From Achromobacter spanius (GTDB lineage Bacteria; Pseudomonadota; Gammaproteobacteria; Burkholderiales; Burkholderiaceae_B), in contig NZ_CP025030.1 of NCBI RefSeq assembly GCF_002812705.1, positions 1,240,001 to 1,304,000 of the forward strand: a DNA stretch of 64,000 bases. The letters run 5' to 3'. Positions 33,965 through 42,947 of the stretch are shown piece after piece. A program made the translations under genes and the position numbers. Each line of letters begins with the position of its first letter. Position 1 is the stretch's first letter. The notes below the pieces were generated by a model. It saw only the letters and a list, made by a program, of their open reading frames with translations, did no database searches and was not told where the DNA came from.

Positions 33965-36592
33965 ATGAATAAAACGCTGATTATTGCCGAGAAGCCCTCG
34001 GTGGCCCTTGATATATCACGCGCCTTGGGAGGCTTTGCGCGCGAGGGCGACTATTTTGAAAGCGAACGTTACGTACTCGCGTCCAGCATCGGCCACCTGC
34101 TGAGCTTGGTCGCGCCCAATGATCCGGTCAAGGGAAAGTGGAGCTTCACGCACCTGCCCGTGATTCCGCCGGAATTCGAACTGGGCCCCACCGACAAGAA
34201 GTCGGCAGAACGCCTGAAGCTGCTGGTCCGCCTGGCCAAGCGCAAGGACGTGGATTCGATCATCAACGCCTGTGACGCGGGTCGCGAAGGCGAACTGATC
34301 TTCCGCTACATCATTCAGTATGCGGGCGTGAAAAAGCCGATTCAGCGCCTGTGGCTGCAATCGATGACGCAGGCCGCCATCCGCGAAGCCTTCGCCAACC
34401 TGCGCGACGACTCCCAGTTGAAGCCGCTGGAAGCGGCCGCCCGCTCGCGCGCCGAAGCCGACTGGCTGGTCGGCATCAACGGCACGCGCGCCATGACCGC
34501 CTTCAACAGCAAGGACGGCGGCTTCTTCAAGACGCCGGTCGGCCGCGTGCAGACGCCCACGCTGGCCATCGTGGCCGAGCGTGAAGAGCGCATCCGCCGC
34601 TTCGTGCCCCGCGACTACTGGGAAGTGCGCGCCACCTTCATCGCCGCCGCCGGCCTGTACGAAGGCCGCTGGATCGACCCGCAATTCAAGAAAGACGACC
34701 GTGACCCGGAAAAGCGCGAATCGCGCCTGTGGTCGGCCGCCGCCGCGCAAAGCGTGGTGGCCGCCTGCCGCGACCAGCCGGGCAACGTCACCGAGGAATC
34801 CAAGCCGTCGACCCAGATGTCGCCGGCCCTGTACGACCTGACGTCGTTGCAGCGTGAGGCCAACGGCCGGTTCGGCTTTTCGGCCAAGACCACGCTGTCG
34901 CTAGCCCAGACCTTGTACGAACGCCACAAAGCGCTGACCTACCCGCGTACCGATTCGCGCTACCTGCCCGAGGACTACATCACCACGGTGCAGGAAACGA
35001 TGCGCGCGCTGGCCGCGGGCGGCTCGAACGCCGTGGGCGGCCTGTCGCGCCACGCGGGCACCGTCGTCAGCCAGCAGTGGGTGAAGCCCAACCGCCGCAT
35101 CTTCGACAACAAGAAGGTGTCGGATCACTTTGCCATCATCCCCACGCTGCAAATCCCGCATGACCTGAGCGAAGCCGAGGCCAAGCTGTACGACCTGGTG
35201 CTCAAGCGCTTCCTGGCCGTGTTCTTCCCGGCCGCCGAATACCGCGTCACCACCCGCCTGACCGAAGTGCAGGGGCACCGCTTCCGCACCGACGGCAAGG
35301 TGCTGGTCACCCCGGGCTGGCTGGCCGTGTACGGCAAGGAAGCCCAGGGCGAAGACGCCAACCTGGTGCCGGTTGCCGACGGCGAAACCGTGCGCACGGA
35401 AGACGTCGAAGCCGTCGGCCTGTCGACCAAGCCGCCCGCCCGCTTCAACGAAGGCACCTTGCTGTCCGCCATGGAAGGCGCAGGCAAGCTGGTGGACGAC
35501 GAAGAACTGCGCGAAGCCATGTCCGAGCGCGGCCTGGGCACGCCGGCCACGCGCGCCGCCATCATCGAAGGCCTGCTCAACGAGGTCTACCTGCGCCGCG
35601 AAGGCCGCGACCTGGTGCCCACCGCCAAGGCGCGCCAGTTGATGACGCTGCTGTCGGGCCTGGACGTAACCGAACTGACCTCGCCCGAATTGACGGGCGA
35701 GTGGGAACACAAGCTCAAGCAGATCGAGCAGGGCGGCCTGGGCCGCGAGGCCTTCATGCGCGAAATCGCGCAGATGACGCAAGTGATCGTCAAACGCGCC
35801 AAGGAATACGAGCGCGACACGGTGCCGGGCGACTACGCCACGCTGCAAACGCCGTGCCCCAAGTGCGGCGCCGTGGTGAAGGAAAACTACCGCCGCTTCG
35901 CCTGCACCGCCTGCGATTTCTCGATCGGCAAGCACCCGGGCGGCCGCACCTTCGAACTGCCGGAAGTCGAAGAGCTGCTGGCCAAGCGCGAGATCGGTCC
36001 GCTGCAAGGCTTCATCAGCAAGATGGGCCGTCCGTTTGCGGCCATCCTGCGCATCAGCGATGAATACAAGCTGGAATTCGACTTCGGCCAGAACGACGAA
36101 GACGATGCCGAAGCGGTGGACTTCTCCGGCCACACGCCGGTGGGCGCCTGCCCCAAGTGCCAGTCGCGCGTGTTCGAGCACGGCATGAGCTACGTGTGCG
36201 AGAAGTCCGTCGGCCCCGAAAAGACCTGCGACTTCCGCTCGGGCAAGGTCATCCTGCAGCAAGAGATCTCGGCCGAACAGATGGGCAAGCTGCTGGGTAA
36301 CGGCCGCACCGACCTGCTTGAAGGCTTCGTGTCCAGCCGCACCAACCGCAAGTTCAAGGCCTTCCTGGTGCGTCAGCCCGACGGCAAGATCGGCTTCGAA
36401 TTCGAACCGCGTCCTGAAAAGCCCGGCCGCGCCCCGTCCAAGACCGCGACCAAAACGGCGGCAAAAACGGCAACGAAAACGGCCGCGAAAAAGGCCCCGG
36501 CCAAGAAAGCCGCGGTAAAGAAAACGGCAGTCAAAAAAGCCGCCGTAAAGAAAACCGCCGCCAAAAAAGCCGCCCCCAAAAAAGCCACGTAG
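33965..36592 (+). CDS. topB: DNA topoisomerase III with lysine/alanine-rich tail
   Basis: 875 aa from the ATG at 33965. Type IA topoisomerase: TOPRIM acidic residues (IIAEKPSVA; NACDAGREGELIFRYI) and catalytic Tyr in ALTYPRTDSRYL. Two zinc-ribbon-like Cys sets lie near residues 630 and 735 (CPKCGAVVKEN...CTAC; CPKCQSRVF...C...C). The final ~55 residues are an extreme K/A/T-rich repeat (KKAAVKKT-type units) like histone H1 tails, probably DNA-binding. The stop codon TAG is part of a dispersed GTAGGATGGG box. Decatenation and recombination intermediates are the expected substrates. Confidence 0.95.
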   Translation: MNKTLIIAEKPSVALDISRALGGFAREGDYFESERYVLASSIGHLLSLVAPNDPVKGKWSFTHLPVIPPEFELGPTDKKSAERLKLLVRLAKRKDVDSIINACDAGREGELIFRYIIQYAGVKKPIQRLWLQSMTQAAIREAFANLRDDSQLKPLEAAARSRAEADWLVGINGTRAMTAFNSKDGGFFKTPVGRVQTPTLAIVAEREERIRRFVPRDYWEVRATFIAAAGLYEGRWIDPQFKKDDRDPEKRESRLWSAAAAQSVVAACRDQPGNVTEESKPSTQMSPALYDLTSLQREANGRFGFSAKTTLSLAQTLYERHKALTYPRTDSRYLPEDYITTVQETMRALAAGGSNAVGGLSRHAGTVVSQQWVKPNRRIFDNKKVSDHFAIIPTLQIPHDLSEAEAKLYDLVLKRFLAVFFPAAEYRVTTRLTEVQGHRFRTDGKVLVTPGWLAVYGKEAQGEDANLVPVADGETVRTEDVEAVGLSTKPPARFNEGTLLSAMEGAGKLVDDEELREAMSERGLGTPATRAAIIEGLLNEVYLRREGRDLVPTAKARQLMTLLSGLDVTELTSPELTGEWEHKLKQIEQGGLGREAFMREIAQMTQVIVKRAKEYERDTVPGDYATLQTPCPKCGAVVKENYRRFACTACDFSIGKHPGGRTFELPEVEELLAKREIGPLQGFISKMGRPFAAILRISDEYKLEFDFGQNDEDDAEAVDFSGHTPVGACPKCQSRVFEHGMSYVCEKSVGPEKTCDFRSGKVILQQEISAEQMGKLLGNGRTDLLEGFVSSRTNRKFKAFLVRQPDGKIGFEFEPRPEKPGRAPSKTATKTAAKTATKTAAKKAPAKKAAVKKTAVKKAAVKKTAAKKAAPKKAT

Positions 36593-36609
36593 GATGGGCG
36601 AAAGACCCC

Positions 36610-36676
36610 GTAGGATGGGTGAAGCGCGATAAACCGGGCAGAAGAACCCAACCGCAGAACGCGCGTAACCCATCAC
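36610..36676 (+). repeat. 67-bp dispersed element, copy A
   Basis: Begins GTAGGATGGGTGAAGCGCG and ends CGCGTAACCCATCAC, the ends containing complementary GATGGGT / ACCCATC. The same ends and length recur at 40352-40419 (opposite strand) and 40471-40537. A partial extra box GTAGGATGGGCGAA lies at 36589-36602, overlapping the topB stop. The middle of the element is not conserved. Confidence 0.75.
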
Positions 36677-36684
36677 TCCCCCCC

Positions 36685-36711
36685 AAAACGCCCGGCCCCC
36701 CCGGGCGTTTT
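36685..36711. terminator. bidirectional rho-independent terminator after topB
   Basis: AAAACGCCCGG (36685-36695) and CCGGGCGTTTT (36701-36711) form an 11-bp perfect stem with loop CCCCC. The AAAA/TTTT ends let it work in either direction. Confidence 0.8.
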
Positions 36712-36785
36712 CCATTGTTGCCCCCACACCCCTGCGTTATCGTCTACCCCAAAACAGCAACACCCAAACTCAATCCGAGGACGAC

Positions 36786-37844
36786 ATGACCCACAGCCCC
36801 CGCTTCACCACCCGCCGCCGCATGCTGACCGCCGCCGGGGCCTTGGCCGGCGTCAGCCTGCTTGATGGGCGCATCGCCTTCGCCCAGCCCAAGCTGGGCC
36901 GCGTGGCCTATGGGCAAGGCAGCATCGACCCCTTCTTCGCGGCGGGCTACGTGGCCTTGAAAAAGGGCTACTTTGGCGAAGGCGGCCTGGACGTCGAATA
37001 CCTGAATTCGCAAAGCGGCCCGCGCACCAACCAGTTGCTGGCGGCGGGCCAGATCGTGTTCGGCGCCACGGCAGCCACCGCCGCCCCCGCGCTGACCATC
37101 GCCGGCAAGGCCGCCACGCTGGTGTTCGGCTTTGACCGCAAGCTGACCTATGCCAACATCATCGTGCGCCGCGAAGACTTCGACAGCGGCAAGATCAAGT
37201 CGCTGAAGGACCTGGCCGGCAAGCGCGTGGGCGCCACGCAACCGCAGTCCAGCACCTGGTTGATGGCGCTGTACCTGATGCAGAAGGCCGGCGTGGCAGA
37301 CAAGGTCGATATCCGTCCGCTGGGCGATCTGGCCACGATGCTGGGCGCGCTGAAGACCGGTTCGGTGTCCGCCAGCATGGCCACCATGTCCATGATGGAA
37401 CAGGCTCGCCAGGAAGGCTGGGGCGTGCCGATATTCGACGCCACCACCGAAAGTTCATGGAACGAATTCATGGGCGGCGACGTACCGGGTATTGCCGCTC
37501 TGACCTTGGAAGACACCATCCAGAAGCGGCCGGAAGTGGTGCAGGCTTTCGTCACCGCCATGGTCAAGGCGCAAGACTTCATCACCGCCAACAGCGCCGC
37601 GGGCGTCACCGACGCGATCTACGACGACTATCTCAGCGCCTTTCCGCGCGCCGCCATCGAGAAGACGCTGGGCGTCTACAAAGACACGGTGTTTTTGAAA
37701 GACAACCTCATCACCGAAGACGCCTACAACCGCATGACGGCCATCATGGGCGACGGCCGCCAGTTCTCGAACGACGAGATCAAGACCGTGCCTTACGCCA
37801 AGTGCGTGAACATGAGCTTCGTGCGCAAAGCGCGGGGCCTTTGA
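36786..37844 (+). CDS. NitT/TauT-type ABC transporter substrate-binding protein (Tat signal)
   Basis: 352 aa. Twin-arginine-like leader (FTTRRRMLTAAGALAGVSLL, cut near IAFA), then the SsuA/NMT1-like binding fold: GSIDPFFAAGYVALKKGYFGEGGLDVEYLNSQSGPRTNQLLAAGQIVFG. Such proteins bind sulfonates, nitrate, thiamine precursors, phthalate or related compounds. GAGG precedes the ATG. Its stop shares one base with the start of the ATPase gene (TGATG), and the operon continues through an SDR. Confidence 0.92.
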   Translation: MTHSPRFTTRRRMLTAAGALAGVSLLDGRIAFAQPKLGRVAYGQGSIDPFFAAGYVALKKGYFGEGGLDVEYLNSQSGPRTNQLLAAGQIVFGATAATAAPALTIAGKAATLVFGFDRKLTYANIIVRREDFDSGKIKSLKDLAGKRVGATQPQSSTWLMALYLMQKAGVADKVDIRPLGDLATMLGALKTGSVSASMATMSMMEQARQEGWGVPIFDATTESSWNEFMGGDVPGIAALTLEDTIQKRPEVVQAFVTAMVKAQDFITANSAAGVTDAIYDDYLSAFPRAAIEKTLGVYKDTVFLKDNLITEDAYNRMTAIMGDGRQFSNDEIKTVPYAKCVNMSFVRKARGL

Positions 37845-38614
37845 TGATTACGCTGGACAAGGTCGGCAAGGCGTACCAATCCCGCCAGGGCACGACGCAT
37901 GCGGTGGGCGAGGTCAGCCTGACGATCGAGGCAGGCGAATTCGTGTCCATCGTGGGCCCCTCGGGCTGCGGCAAGAGCACGCTCTTGAACATGATCGCGG
38001 GCTTCCTGCGCCCCACCACGGGCACCATCCACGTGGACGGCCGGGTGGTCGACGGGCAGGTGCCCCCGGCGTTGGGCTACATCTTTCAGAAAGACACGCT
38101 GCTGCCGTGGTTCAGCGTCAAGAAGAACGTGGCGCTGGGGCTGAAGTTCCAGGGCGTGGCCGCCGACAAGATCGAACGCCGCGTGGCCGAACTGCTGGAG
38201 CTTGGTCATCTCAGCGCCTTTGCCGACGCCTTTCCGCATCAGCTCTCGGGCGGCATGCGGCGGCGCGTGGCGCTCTTGATGAGCCTGGCCGTCGAACCGC
38301 GCATCCTGCTGCTGGACGAGCCCTTCGGCGCGCTGGACACGCACACCAAGACGCACCTGCATCGCGAACTGATGGAGATCTGGCGCAAGCTGGGCCAGAC
38401 CATCGTGATGGTCACACACGACCTGGACGAAGCCATCCTCCTGTCGGATCGCGTGGTGGTGTTGTCCGGCCCGCCCAGCCGCGTGCTGCTGGACGAGCGC
38501 ATCCGCATCCCGCATCCGCGCGACGTCTTCACGCTGCGCGAAACACCGCAGTTCGTCTCTCACGTGCAAAGCCTCTGGAGCGTGCTGGGCCAGCAGTTCC
38601 GTGCCGCCGCCTGA
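37844..38614 (+). CDS. NitT/TauT-type ABC transporter ATP-binding protein
   Basis: 256 aa from the ATG at 37844. Walker A GPSGCGKST, Q-loop FQKDTLLPWFSV, signature LSGGMRRRVALLMSL, Walker B RILLLDEPFGALDTHTK, H-loop VTHDLDEAI: the SsuB/TauB/NrtD pattern. Immediately coupled to the binding-protein gene; the permease ATG follows its stop by 13 bp. Confidence 0.94.
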   Translation: MITLDKVGKAYQSRQGTTHAVGEVSLTIEAGEFVSIVGPSGCGKSTLLNMIAGFLRPTTGTIHVDGRVVDGQVPPALGYIFQKDTLLPWFSVKKNVALGLKFQGVAADKIERRVAELLELGHLSAFADAFPHQLSGGMRRRVALLMSLAVEPRILLLDEPFGALDTHTKTHLHRELMEIWRKLGQTIVMVTHDLDEAILLSDRVVVLSGPPSRVLLDERIRIPHPRDVFTLRETPQFVSHVQSLWSVLGQQFRAAA

Positions 38615-38627
38615 CCCGATTCGCACC

Positions 38628-39482
38628 ATGATTTCGACTGACACTTCCGATTCCCTGCAAGACCAGCTACGGCTGGACCGCCGCGCCGCCGTCAAGCGCC
38701 GCGTCCGCATCACCTTGTGGCAAGTGCTGATTCTTGCCGTCATCCTGGGTTCGTGGGAAACGCTGACGCGCATTCCCTGGTTCACGCAGAACACGCTATT
38801 CGACCCCTTCTTCATCAGCCAGCCGTCACGCGTGGCGGTGCGGCTTTGGGAATGGCTGCAACCCGGCCCGCGCTCGGTCTGGCCGCATCTGTGGCTGACC
38901 TTGCAAGCCACGATGGTGGGGCTGGTGGTGGGCGTGGGCAGCGGCTTCATCGTCGGCATGACGCTTAGCCGCAGCCGCTTTCTGGCCGACGTGTTCAACC
39001 CCTTCATCGTCGCGTTCAATTCCATGCCGCGCATCGCCTTCGTGCCACTCATCACCATGTTCTTCGGCCTGGGGCTGGCGTCCAAAGTGGTGACCTCGTG
39101 GTTCGTGGTGTTCTTCCTGGTGTTCTTCAACACCTACAAGGGCGGGCGCAGCGTAGAACGCGAACTGGTCGACTTCTGCCGCACGCTGGGCGGCTCGCCG
39201 CGGCAGATCCTCTGGCGCGTGCGCATTCCGACCGCGGCGGCGTGGACGTTCGCCGCCTTGCCCAACGCCATCAGCTTCGCGCTGATCGGGGTGGTGCTGG
39301 CCGAATTCGTCGGGTCCACCACGGGCATGGGGTATTTGATGATCACCGCGCTGGCCACGCTGAACGCCACCGACATGTTCGCGGCCGTGACGCTGCTGTC
39401 CATCGTGGGCATTGTGTTGGTTTATTGTGTGACCTGGCTGGAACGGCGGCTCTTGCATTGGGCGCCGGAGTTCAGGGAATGA
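38628..39482 (+). CDS. NitT/TauT-type ABC transporter permease
   Basis: 284 aa from the ATG at 38628. A charged N-terminal tail of ~30 residues, then about six helices. The BPD/EAA loop is VERELVDFCRTLGGSPRQILWRVRIPTAAAWTFAALPNAI, close to SsuC. Conserved FNSMPRIAFVPLITMFFGLG before it. Last membrane component of the importer; its stop overlaps the SDR start by 4 bp (ATGA). Confidence 0.94.
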   Translation: MISTDTSDSLQDQLRLDRRAAVKRRVRITLWQVLILAVILGSWETLTRIPWFTQNTLFDPFFISQPSRVAVRLWEWLQPGPRSVWPHLWLTLQATMVGLVVGVGSGFIVGMTLSRSRFLADVFNPFIVAFNSMPRIAFVPLITMFFGLGLASKVVTSWFVVFFLVFFNTYKGGRSVERELVDFCRTLGGSPRQILWRVRIPTAAAWTFAALPNAISFALIGVVLAEFVGSTTGMGYLMITALATLNATDMFAAVTLLSIVGIVLVYCVTWLERRLLHWAPEFRE

Positions 39483-40288
39483 CTATGGAACAAGGCGGGG
39501 CATCATCGATGAGCACACTTCCGTATCTGCGTAACTTCGACTTGACCGGGCAGGTCGCGCTGGTGACCGGGTCCGCGCGCGGGCTGGGATTTTGCATTGC
39601 GCGGGCCTTGGCCGGTTGCGGCGCGCGTGTCTTGATCAACGGCCGCAATGCCGGGTCCGTGGACGCGGCCGTGGCCGAGCTGGCCGACGCGGGGTTGGAC
39701 GCGCACGCCTTGCCGTTCGATGTCAGCGACGATGCCGACATGGAACGCGCGTTCCAGCGCATTGACGACGAGCATGGCCGGCTGGACGTGTTGGTGAACA
39801 ACGTGGGCGCCCGCAACCGCAAGACGCTGCGCGACACCAGCCCCGCCGAAATTCGCGAATTGATCGATACGGATCTGGTGGCCGGCATGCTGCTGGCGAA
39901 GTTCGCCGCCGAGCGCATGATGCGCCAGGGCGGCGGCCGCCTGATCGCCATCACGTCGGTGGTGGGCGAGCTGGCACGCGCGGGTGACGCCGTCTATCCC
40001 GCCGCCAAACAGGGCCTGACGGGCATGGTGCGGGCATTGGCGGCAGAGTTCGGCGGCCACCACATCACCAGCAACGCGATCGCGCCGGGCACTTTCGCAA
40101 CGGAGACGAATGCGGCCATGGTGGCGGACCCGAATTTCGGTCCTCGTATTGCGGCGCGCAATCCGACGGGGCGTTGGGGAGAGCCCGAGGAGATCGCCGG
40201 AGCGGCGGTGTTTCTGGCGTCACCGGCGGCGTCGTATGTGAACGGGCACGTGTTGGTGGTGGACGGAGGGTTGTCGATTCAGTTTTGA
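39479..40288 (+). CDS. SDR oxidoreductase (gluconate-5-dehydrogenase-like) in ABC operon
   Basis: 269 aa from the ATG at 39479, coupled to the permease; ATGs at 39485 and 39509 are alternatives. Motifs TGSARGLG, NNVGARN (NNVG for NNAG), Ser in ITSVVG, YPAAK, and IAPGTFATETN; C-terminal VNGHVLVVDGGLSIQF. By form it resembles gluconate 5-dehydrogenase and FabG-like enzymes. Its place at the end of an importer operon suggests it acts on the imported compound, which would then carry a hydroxyl or keto group. Confidence 0.92.
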   Translation: MTMEQGGASSMSTLPYLRNFDLTGQVALVTGSARGLGFCIARALAGCGARVLINGRNAGSVDAAVAELADAGLDAHALPFDVSDDADMERAFQRIDDEHGRLDVLVNNVGARNRKTLRDTSPAEIRELIDTDLVAGMLLAKFAAERMMRQGGGRLIAITSVVGELARAGDAVYPAAKQGLTGMVRALAAEFGGHHITSNAIAPGTFATETNAAMVADPNFGPRIAARNPTGRWGEPEEIAGAAVFLASPAASYVNGHVLVVDGGLSIQF

Positions 40289-40351
40289 GGTGAATCGACG
40301 TTTGAGGTGATGGGCGTTTTTGTGGCGATGATGGGTTGCGCGCGAACGCCG

Positions 40352-40419
40352 GTGATGGGTTGCGCGCGAACGCGGGCATCTTGGAACAGTTAGACCGGTG
40401 CGCGCTTCACCCATCCTAC
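40352..40419 (-). repeat. dispersed element, copy C (reverse), with extra tandem end
   Basis: Read on the minus strand it starts GTAGGATGGGTGAAGCGCG at 40419 and ends CGCGCAACCCATCAC at 40352. The end box is duplicated: GATGGGTTGCGCGCGAACGC lies at both 40330-40349 and 40354-40373. It faces copy B across about 50 bp. Confidence 0.75.
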
Positions 40420-40442
40420 GAAGTAGCGGGGGTCATTCATCA

Positions 40443-40462
40443 CGCACGGCGAATGCCGTGCG
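40443..40462. other. hairpin CGCACGGC-GAAT-GCCGTGCG
   Basis: A perfect 8-bp stem with a 4-base loop between element copies C and B, in the gap between the convergent SDR and acetolactate-synthase-like genes. No T run follows on either strand, so I do not call it a terminator with confidence. Confidence 0.5.
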
Positions 40463-40470
40463 CCACCACT

Positions 40471-40537
40471 GTAGGATGGGTGAAGCGCGGAAATATCGCC
40501 CCGCGCACGGTCACGCCCATCGCGCGCAACCCATCAC
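40471..40537 (+). repeat. 67-bp dispersed element, copy B
   Basis: Same length as copy A. Begins GTAGGATGGGTGAAGCGCG and ends CGCGCGCAACCCATCAC. Together with copy C it forms a large inverted pair (centre near 40445) that ends 13 bp past the acetolactate-synthase-like stop codon. Confidence 0.75.
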
Positions 40538-40549
40538 CCCGCAAAACAA

Positions 40550-42367
40550 TCAGGTCGTCTCGTCCTGATACCAAACCCCTTCCGCCAACATCATCTTCTG
40601 ATGCCCGTGCCCGGCGGGCATCATCGGAAAGCAGTTTTCCTGCGCCGTCACGGCCACGTCCAAAAAGTAAGGCCCATCGTGCGCCAGGCATTCCGCCAGC
40701 GCCGCATCCAGCTTTGCCGGATCATCCACCCGCGCCGCGCCCCAGCCGAACGCACGCGCCAAGGCCACGAAATCCGGCAATGACGCGTTATAGCTGTGGC
40801 TATACCGCCCGCCATGGATCAGCTCTTGCCATTGCCGCACCATGCCCATGTAGCCGTTGTTGCACAACACGACCTTCACGGGCGTCTCGTGCTGCATGGC
40901 GGTGGACAGTTCCTGGATGTTCATCAACACCGACGCATCGCCGCTGACGCAAACCACCGTCTTGTCCGGATGCGCCACCTGCGCGCCAATCGCGGCTGGC
41001 ACGCCGTAGCCCATCGTGCCCGCGCCGCCGGACGTCAGCCAACGGTTCGGCTTGTCGAAACGCAGGTATTGCGCGGCCCACATCTGATGCTGGCCCACGT
41101 CGGTGGAGACGATCGCATCGCGGTCGGCCAGCGCGGCGTTCAGGCTCGCCATCAGGTGCTGCGGCAGGATCGCGTCGGCGGCGGGCGTGAAGCCCAGACA
41201 GTCCTGCGCGCGCCACGCCTCGATGCGCTTGAACCAGGGCGCCAGCCGCGCGGCGTCCAAGGGCGCATCGCCCATTTCGGCGCGCAGCGCGCGCACCAGC
41301 GGCAGGCAGTCGCCCACCAGCGCCACGTCCACGCGCACCACCTTGTTGATGGAAGCGGGGTCGATGTCGATATGGATCTTGCGCGCATGCGGGCAGAACT
41401 CGGACAGCTTGCCGGTGATGCGGTCATCGAAACGGGCGCCGATGCACACCACCAAATCTGAGTTGTGCATGGCCAGGTTGGCCTCGACCGTGCCGTGCAT
41501 GCCCAACATGCCGACAAACTGCGGGTCGGACGCGGGGAAGGCGCCCAGCCCCATCAGCGTCAAGGTGCAGGGCGCGCCGGTGTGGCGGACCAGGTCGGTG
41601 AAGGCCTCGCAGGCTTCCGGGCCGGCATTGATCAAGCCGCCCCCGCCGTAGAAGATGGGCCGCTTGGCCTGGGCGATCAGCGCGGCGGCGCGGCGCACGG
41701 CCGACTGCGGCAGCTTGGCCGCCAGCTTGCCGGACTGCCGGCGCGCGCGCAGCGCGGCCAGCTTTTGCTGCGACGGCAAACCCGGCACATCATCGTCCGC
41801 GTCGCGCGGCACGGCCAGTTGCACGTCCTTCGGAAAATCCACCAGCACCGGGCCAGGGCGGCCCTGGCGGGTCAATTCAAACGCACGCGCCACCACATTG
41901 GCCACGTCGTCCACGGCACGGATCTGGGTATTCCACTTGGTAACGGAACGCGAAATGCCGATGGCGTCGCACTCCTGGAACGCATCGGTGCCGATGGCGG
42001 CCGTGGCCACCTGGCCGCTGATGCACAGCACCGGAATCGAATCGCACATGGCGTCCAGCAGGCCCGATGTGGTGTTGGCCATGCCGGGGCCCGAGGTCAC
42101 GAACACCACGCCCGTGCGGCCCGTGGTGCGGGCATAGCCTTCGGCGGCATGCACGGCGGCCTGTTCGTGGCGCACCAGCACGTGGCGCAAGCGCGGCTCG
42201 GCATACAGGGCGTCGTACAGCGGCAGGACCGCGCCGCCGGGGTAGCCAAAGACCGTGTCGACCCCGTTCGCAATCAAGGTGTCCAGCAGAATCTTGGCCC
42301 CGTTTGCAGGGGGGGGTTCAGTGGCGGCAAGCGCGGCGGCGGCGGTGGGGTGCAGGCGATCGTTCAT
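40550..42367 (-). CDS. acetolactate synthase-like ThDP enzyme, large subunit
   Basis: 605 aa. Catalytic Glu in [19 protein letters not shown]/oxyanion region [30 protein letters not shown], and the ThDP motif GDASVLMN...CNNGYMG (GDA where IlvB has GDG). An N-terminal extension of about 23 residues precedes the usual start. By similarity it should condense pyruvate into acetolactate, the branched-chain amino-acid entry step. No regulatory small subunit is adjacent, so it is either a paralogue or a related decarboligase. It is divergent from an Lrp-type gene, which recalls Lrp control of ilvIH. Confidence 0.88.
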   Translation of the reverse strand: MNDRLHPTAAAALAATEPPPANGAKILLDTLIANGVDTVFGYPGGAVLPLYDALYAEPRLRHVLVRHEQAAVHAAEGYARTTGRTGVVFVTSGPGMANTTSGLLDAMCDSIPVLCISGQVATAAIGTDAFQECDAIGISRSVTKWNTQIRAVDDVANVVARAFELTRQGRPGPVLVDFPKDVQLAVPRDADDDVPGLPSQQKLAALRARRQSGKLAAKLPQSAVRRAAALIAQAKRPIFYGGGGLINAGPEACEAFTDLVRHTGAPCTLTLMGLGAFPASDPQFVGMLGMHGTVEANLAMHNSDLVVCIGARFDDRITGKLSEFCPHARKIHIDIDPASINKVVRVDVALVGDCLPLVRALRAEMGDAPLDAARLAPWFKRIEAWRAQDCLGFTPAADAILPQHLMASLNAALADRDAIVSTDVGQHQMWAAQYLRFDKPNRWLTSGGAGTMGYGVPAAIGAQVAHPDKTVVCVSGDASVLMNIQELSTAMQHETPVKVVLCNNGYMGMVRQWQELIHGGRYSHSYNASLPDFVALARAFGWGAARVDDPAKLDAALAECLAHDGPYFLDVAVTAQENCFPMMPAGHGHQKMMLAEGVWYQDETT

Positions 42368-42391
42368 GCTATCTATCTTATTCGGAGCGAC

Positions 42392-42408
42392 GAAGAATTT
42401 TTATCTTC
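42392..42408. promoter_or_regulatory. AT-rich dyad, Lrp-box-like
   Basis: GAAGA-ATTTTTA-TCTTC: a 5-bp inverted repeat around an AT core, similar in form to Lrp boxes. It lies 24 bp upstream of the acetolactate-synthase-like ATG and 61 bp from the regulator ATG on the other side. Confidence 0.5.
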
Positions 42409-42469
42409 TTTTCTACGAATCGGGGCCATCCAGAGTAAATTCATCTTTGATTTGGAGGAATCAAAGAAA

Positions 42470-42940
42470 ATGAACCTGGACAAGTTTGATCTGGCCATTT
42501 TGAAGGTCCTGCAGGACAACGCGCGCGCCAGCCTGAACGAGATCGGCGCGGCGGTGGGGCTGTCGTCCACCCCGTGTTGGAACCGCATCAAGCGCATGGA
42601 GGGCGCCGGGGTCATCCGCGGCTACACCGTGGACATCGATCCCGCCAGCCTGGGCTTCATGGATACGGTCATCGTCCACGTCACGCTGGAAAGCCACAGC
42701 GAAGAAACACTCTACGAGTTCGGCCGCGCCCTGGCGGCCATACCCGAGGTGCTGGAAGCGTTCCTGGTGTCGGGCGACTACGACTATTACATCCGCATCG
42801 CCGTGCGTGACACCCGCGACTACGAACGCCTGCTGCGCGAACAGCTCTACCGCATCCCCGGCATCCGCCACAGCAAATCGTGCTTTGTGCTGCGCCGCCT
42901 GAAAGAAACCATGCTGCCGTTGACCGGGCCGGTGGGCTAA
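42470..42940 (+). CDS. Lrp/AsnC family transcriptional regulator
   Basis: 156 aa from the ATG at 42470, with GGAGGA ahead of it. HTH: SLNEIGAAVGLSSTPCWNRIKRMEGAGVIRGYTVDIDPASLG, the close-to-Lrp form (STPCW...RIKRLE). The RAM domain contains LVSGDYDYYIRIAVRD, the amino-acid-responsive turn. Divergent from the acetolactate-synthase-like gene, which it likely controls. Seven bases separate its stop from the convergent bestrophin gene. Confidence 0.94.
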   Translation: MNLDKFDLAILKVLQDNARASLNEIGAAVGLSSTPCWNRIKRMEGAGVIRGYTVDIDPASLGFMDTVIVHVTLESHSEETLYEFGRALAAIPEVLEAFLVSGDYDYYIRIAVRDTRDYERLLREQLYRIPGIRHSKSCFVLRRLKETMLPLTGPVG

Positions 42941-42947
42941 GACGGCA

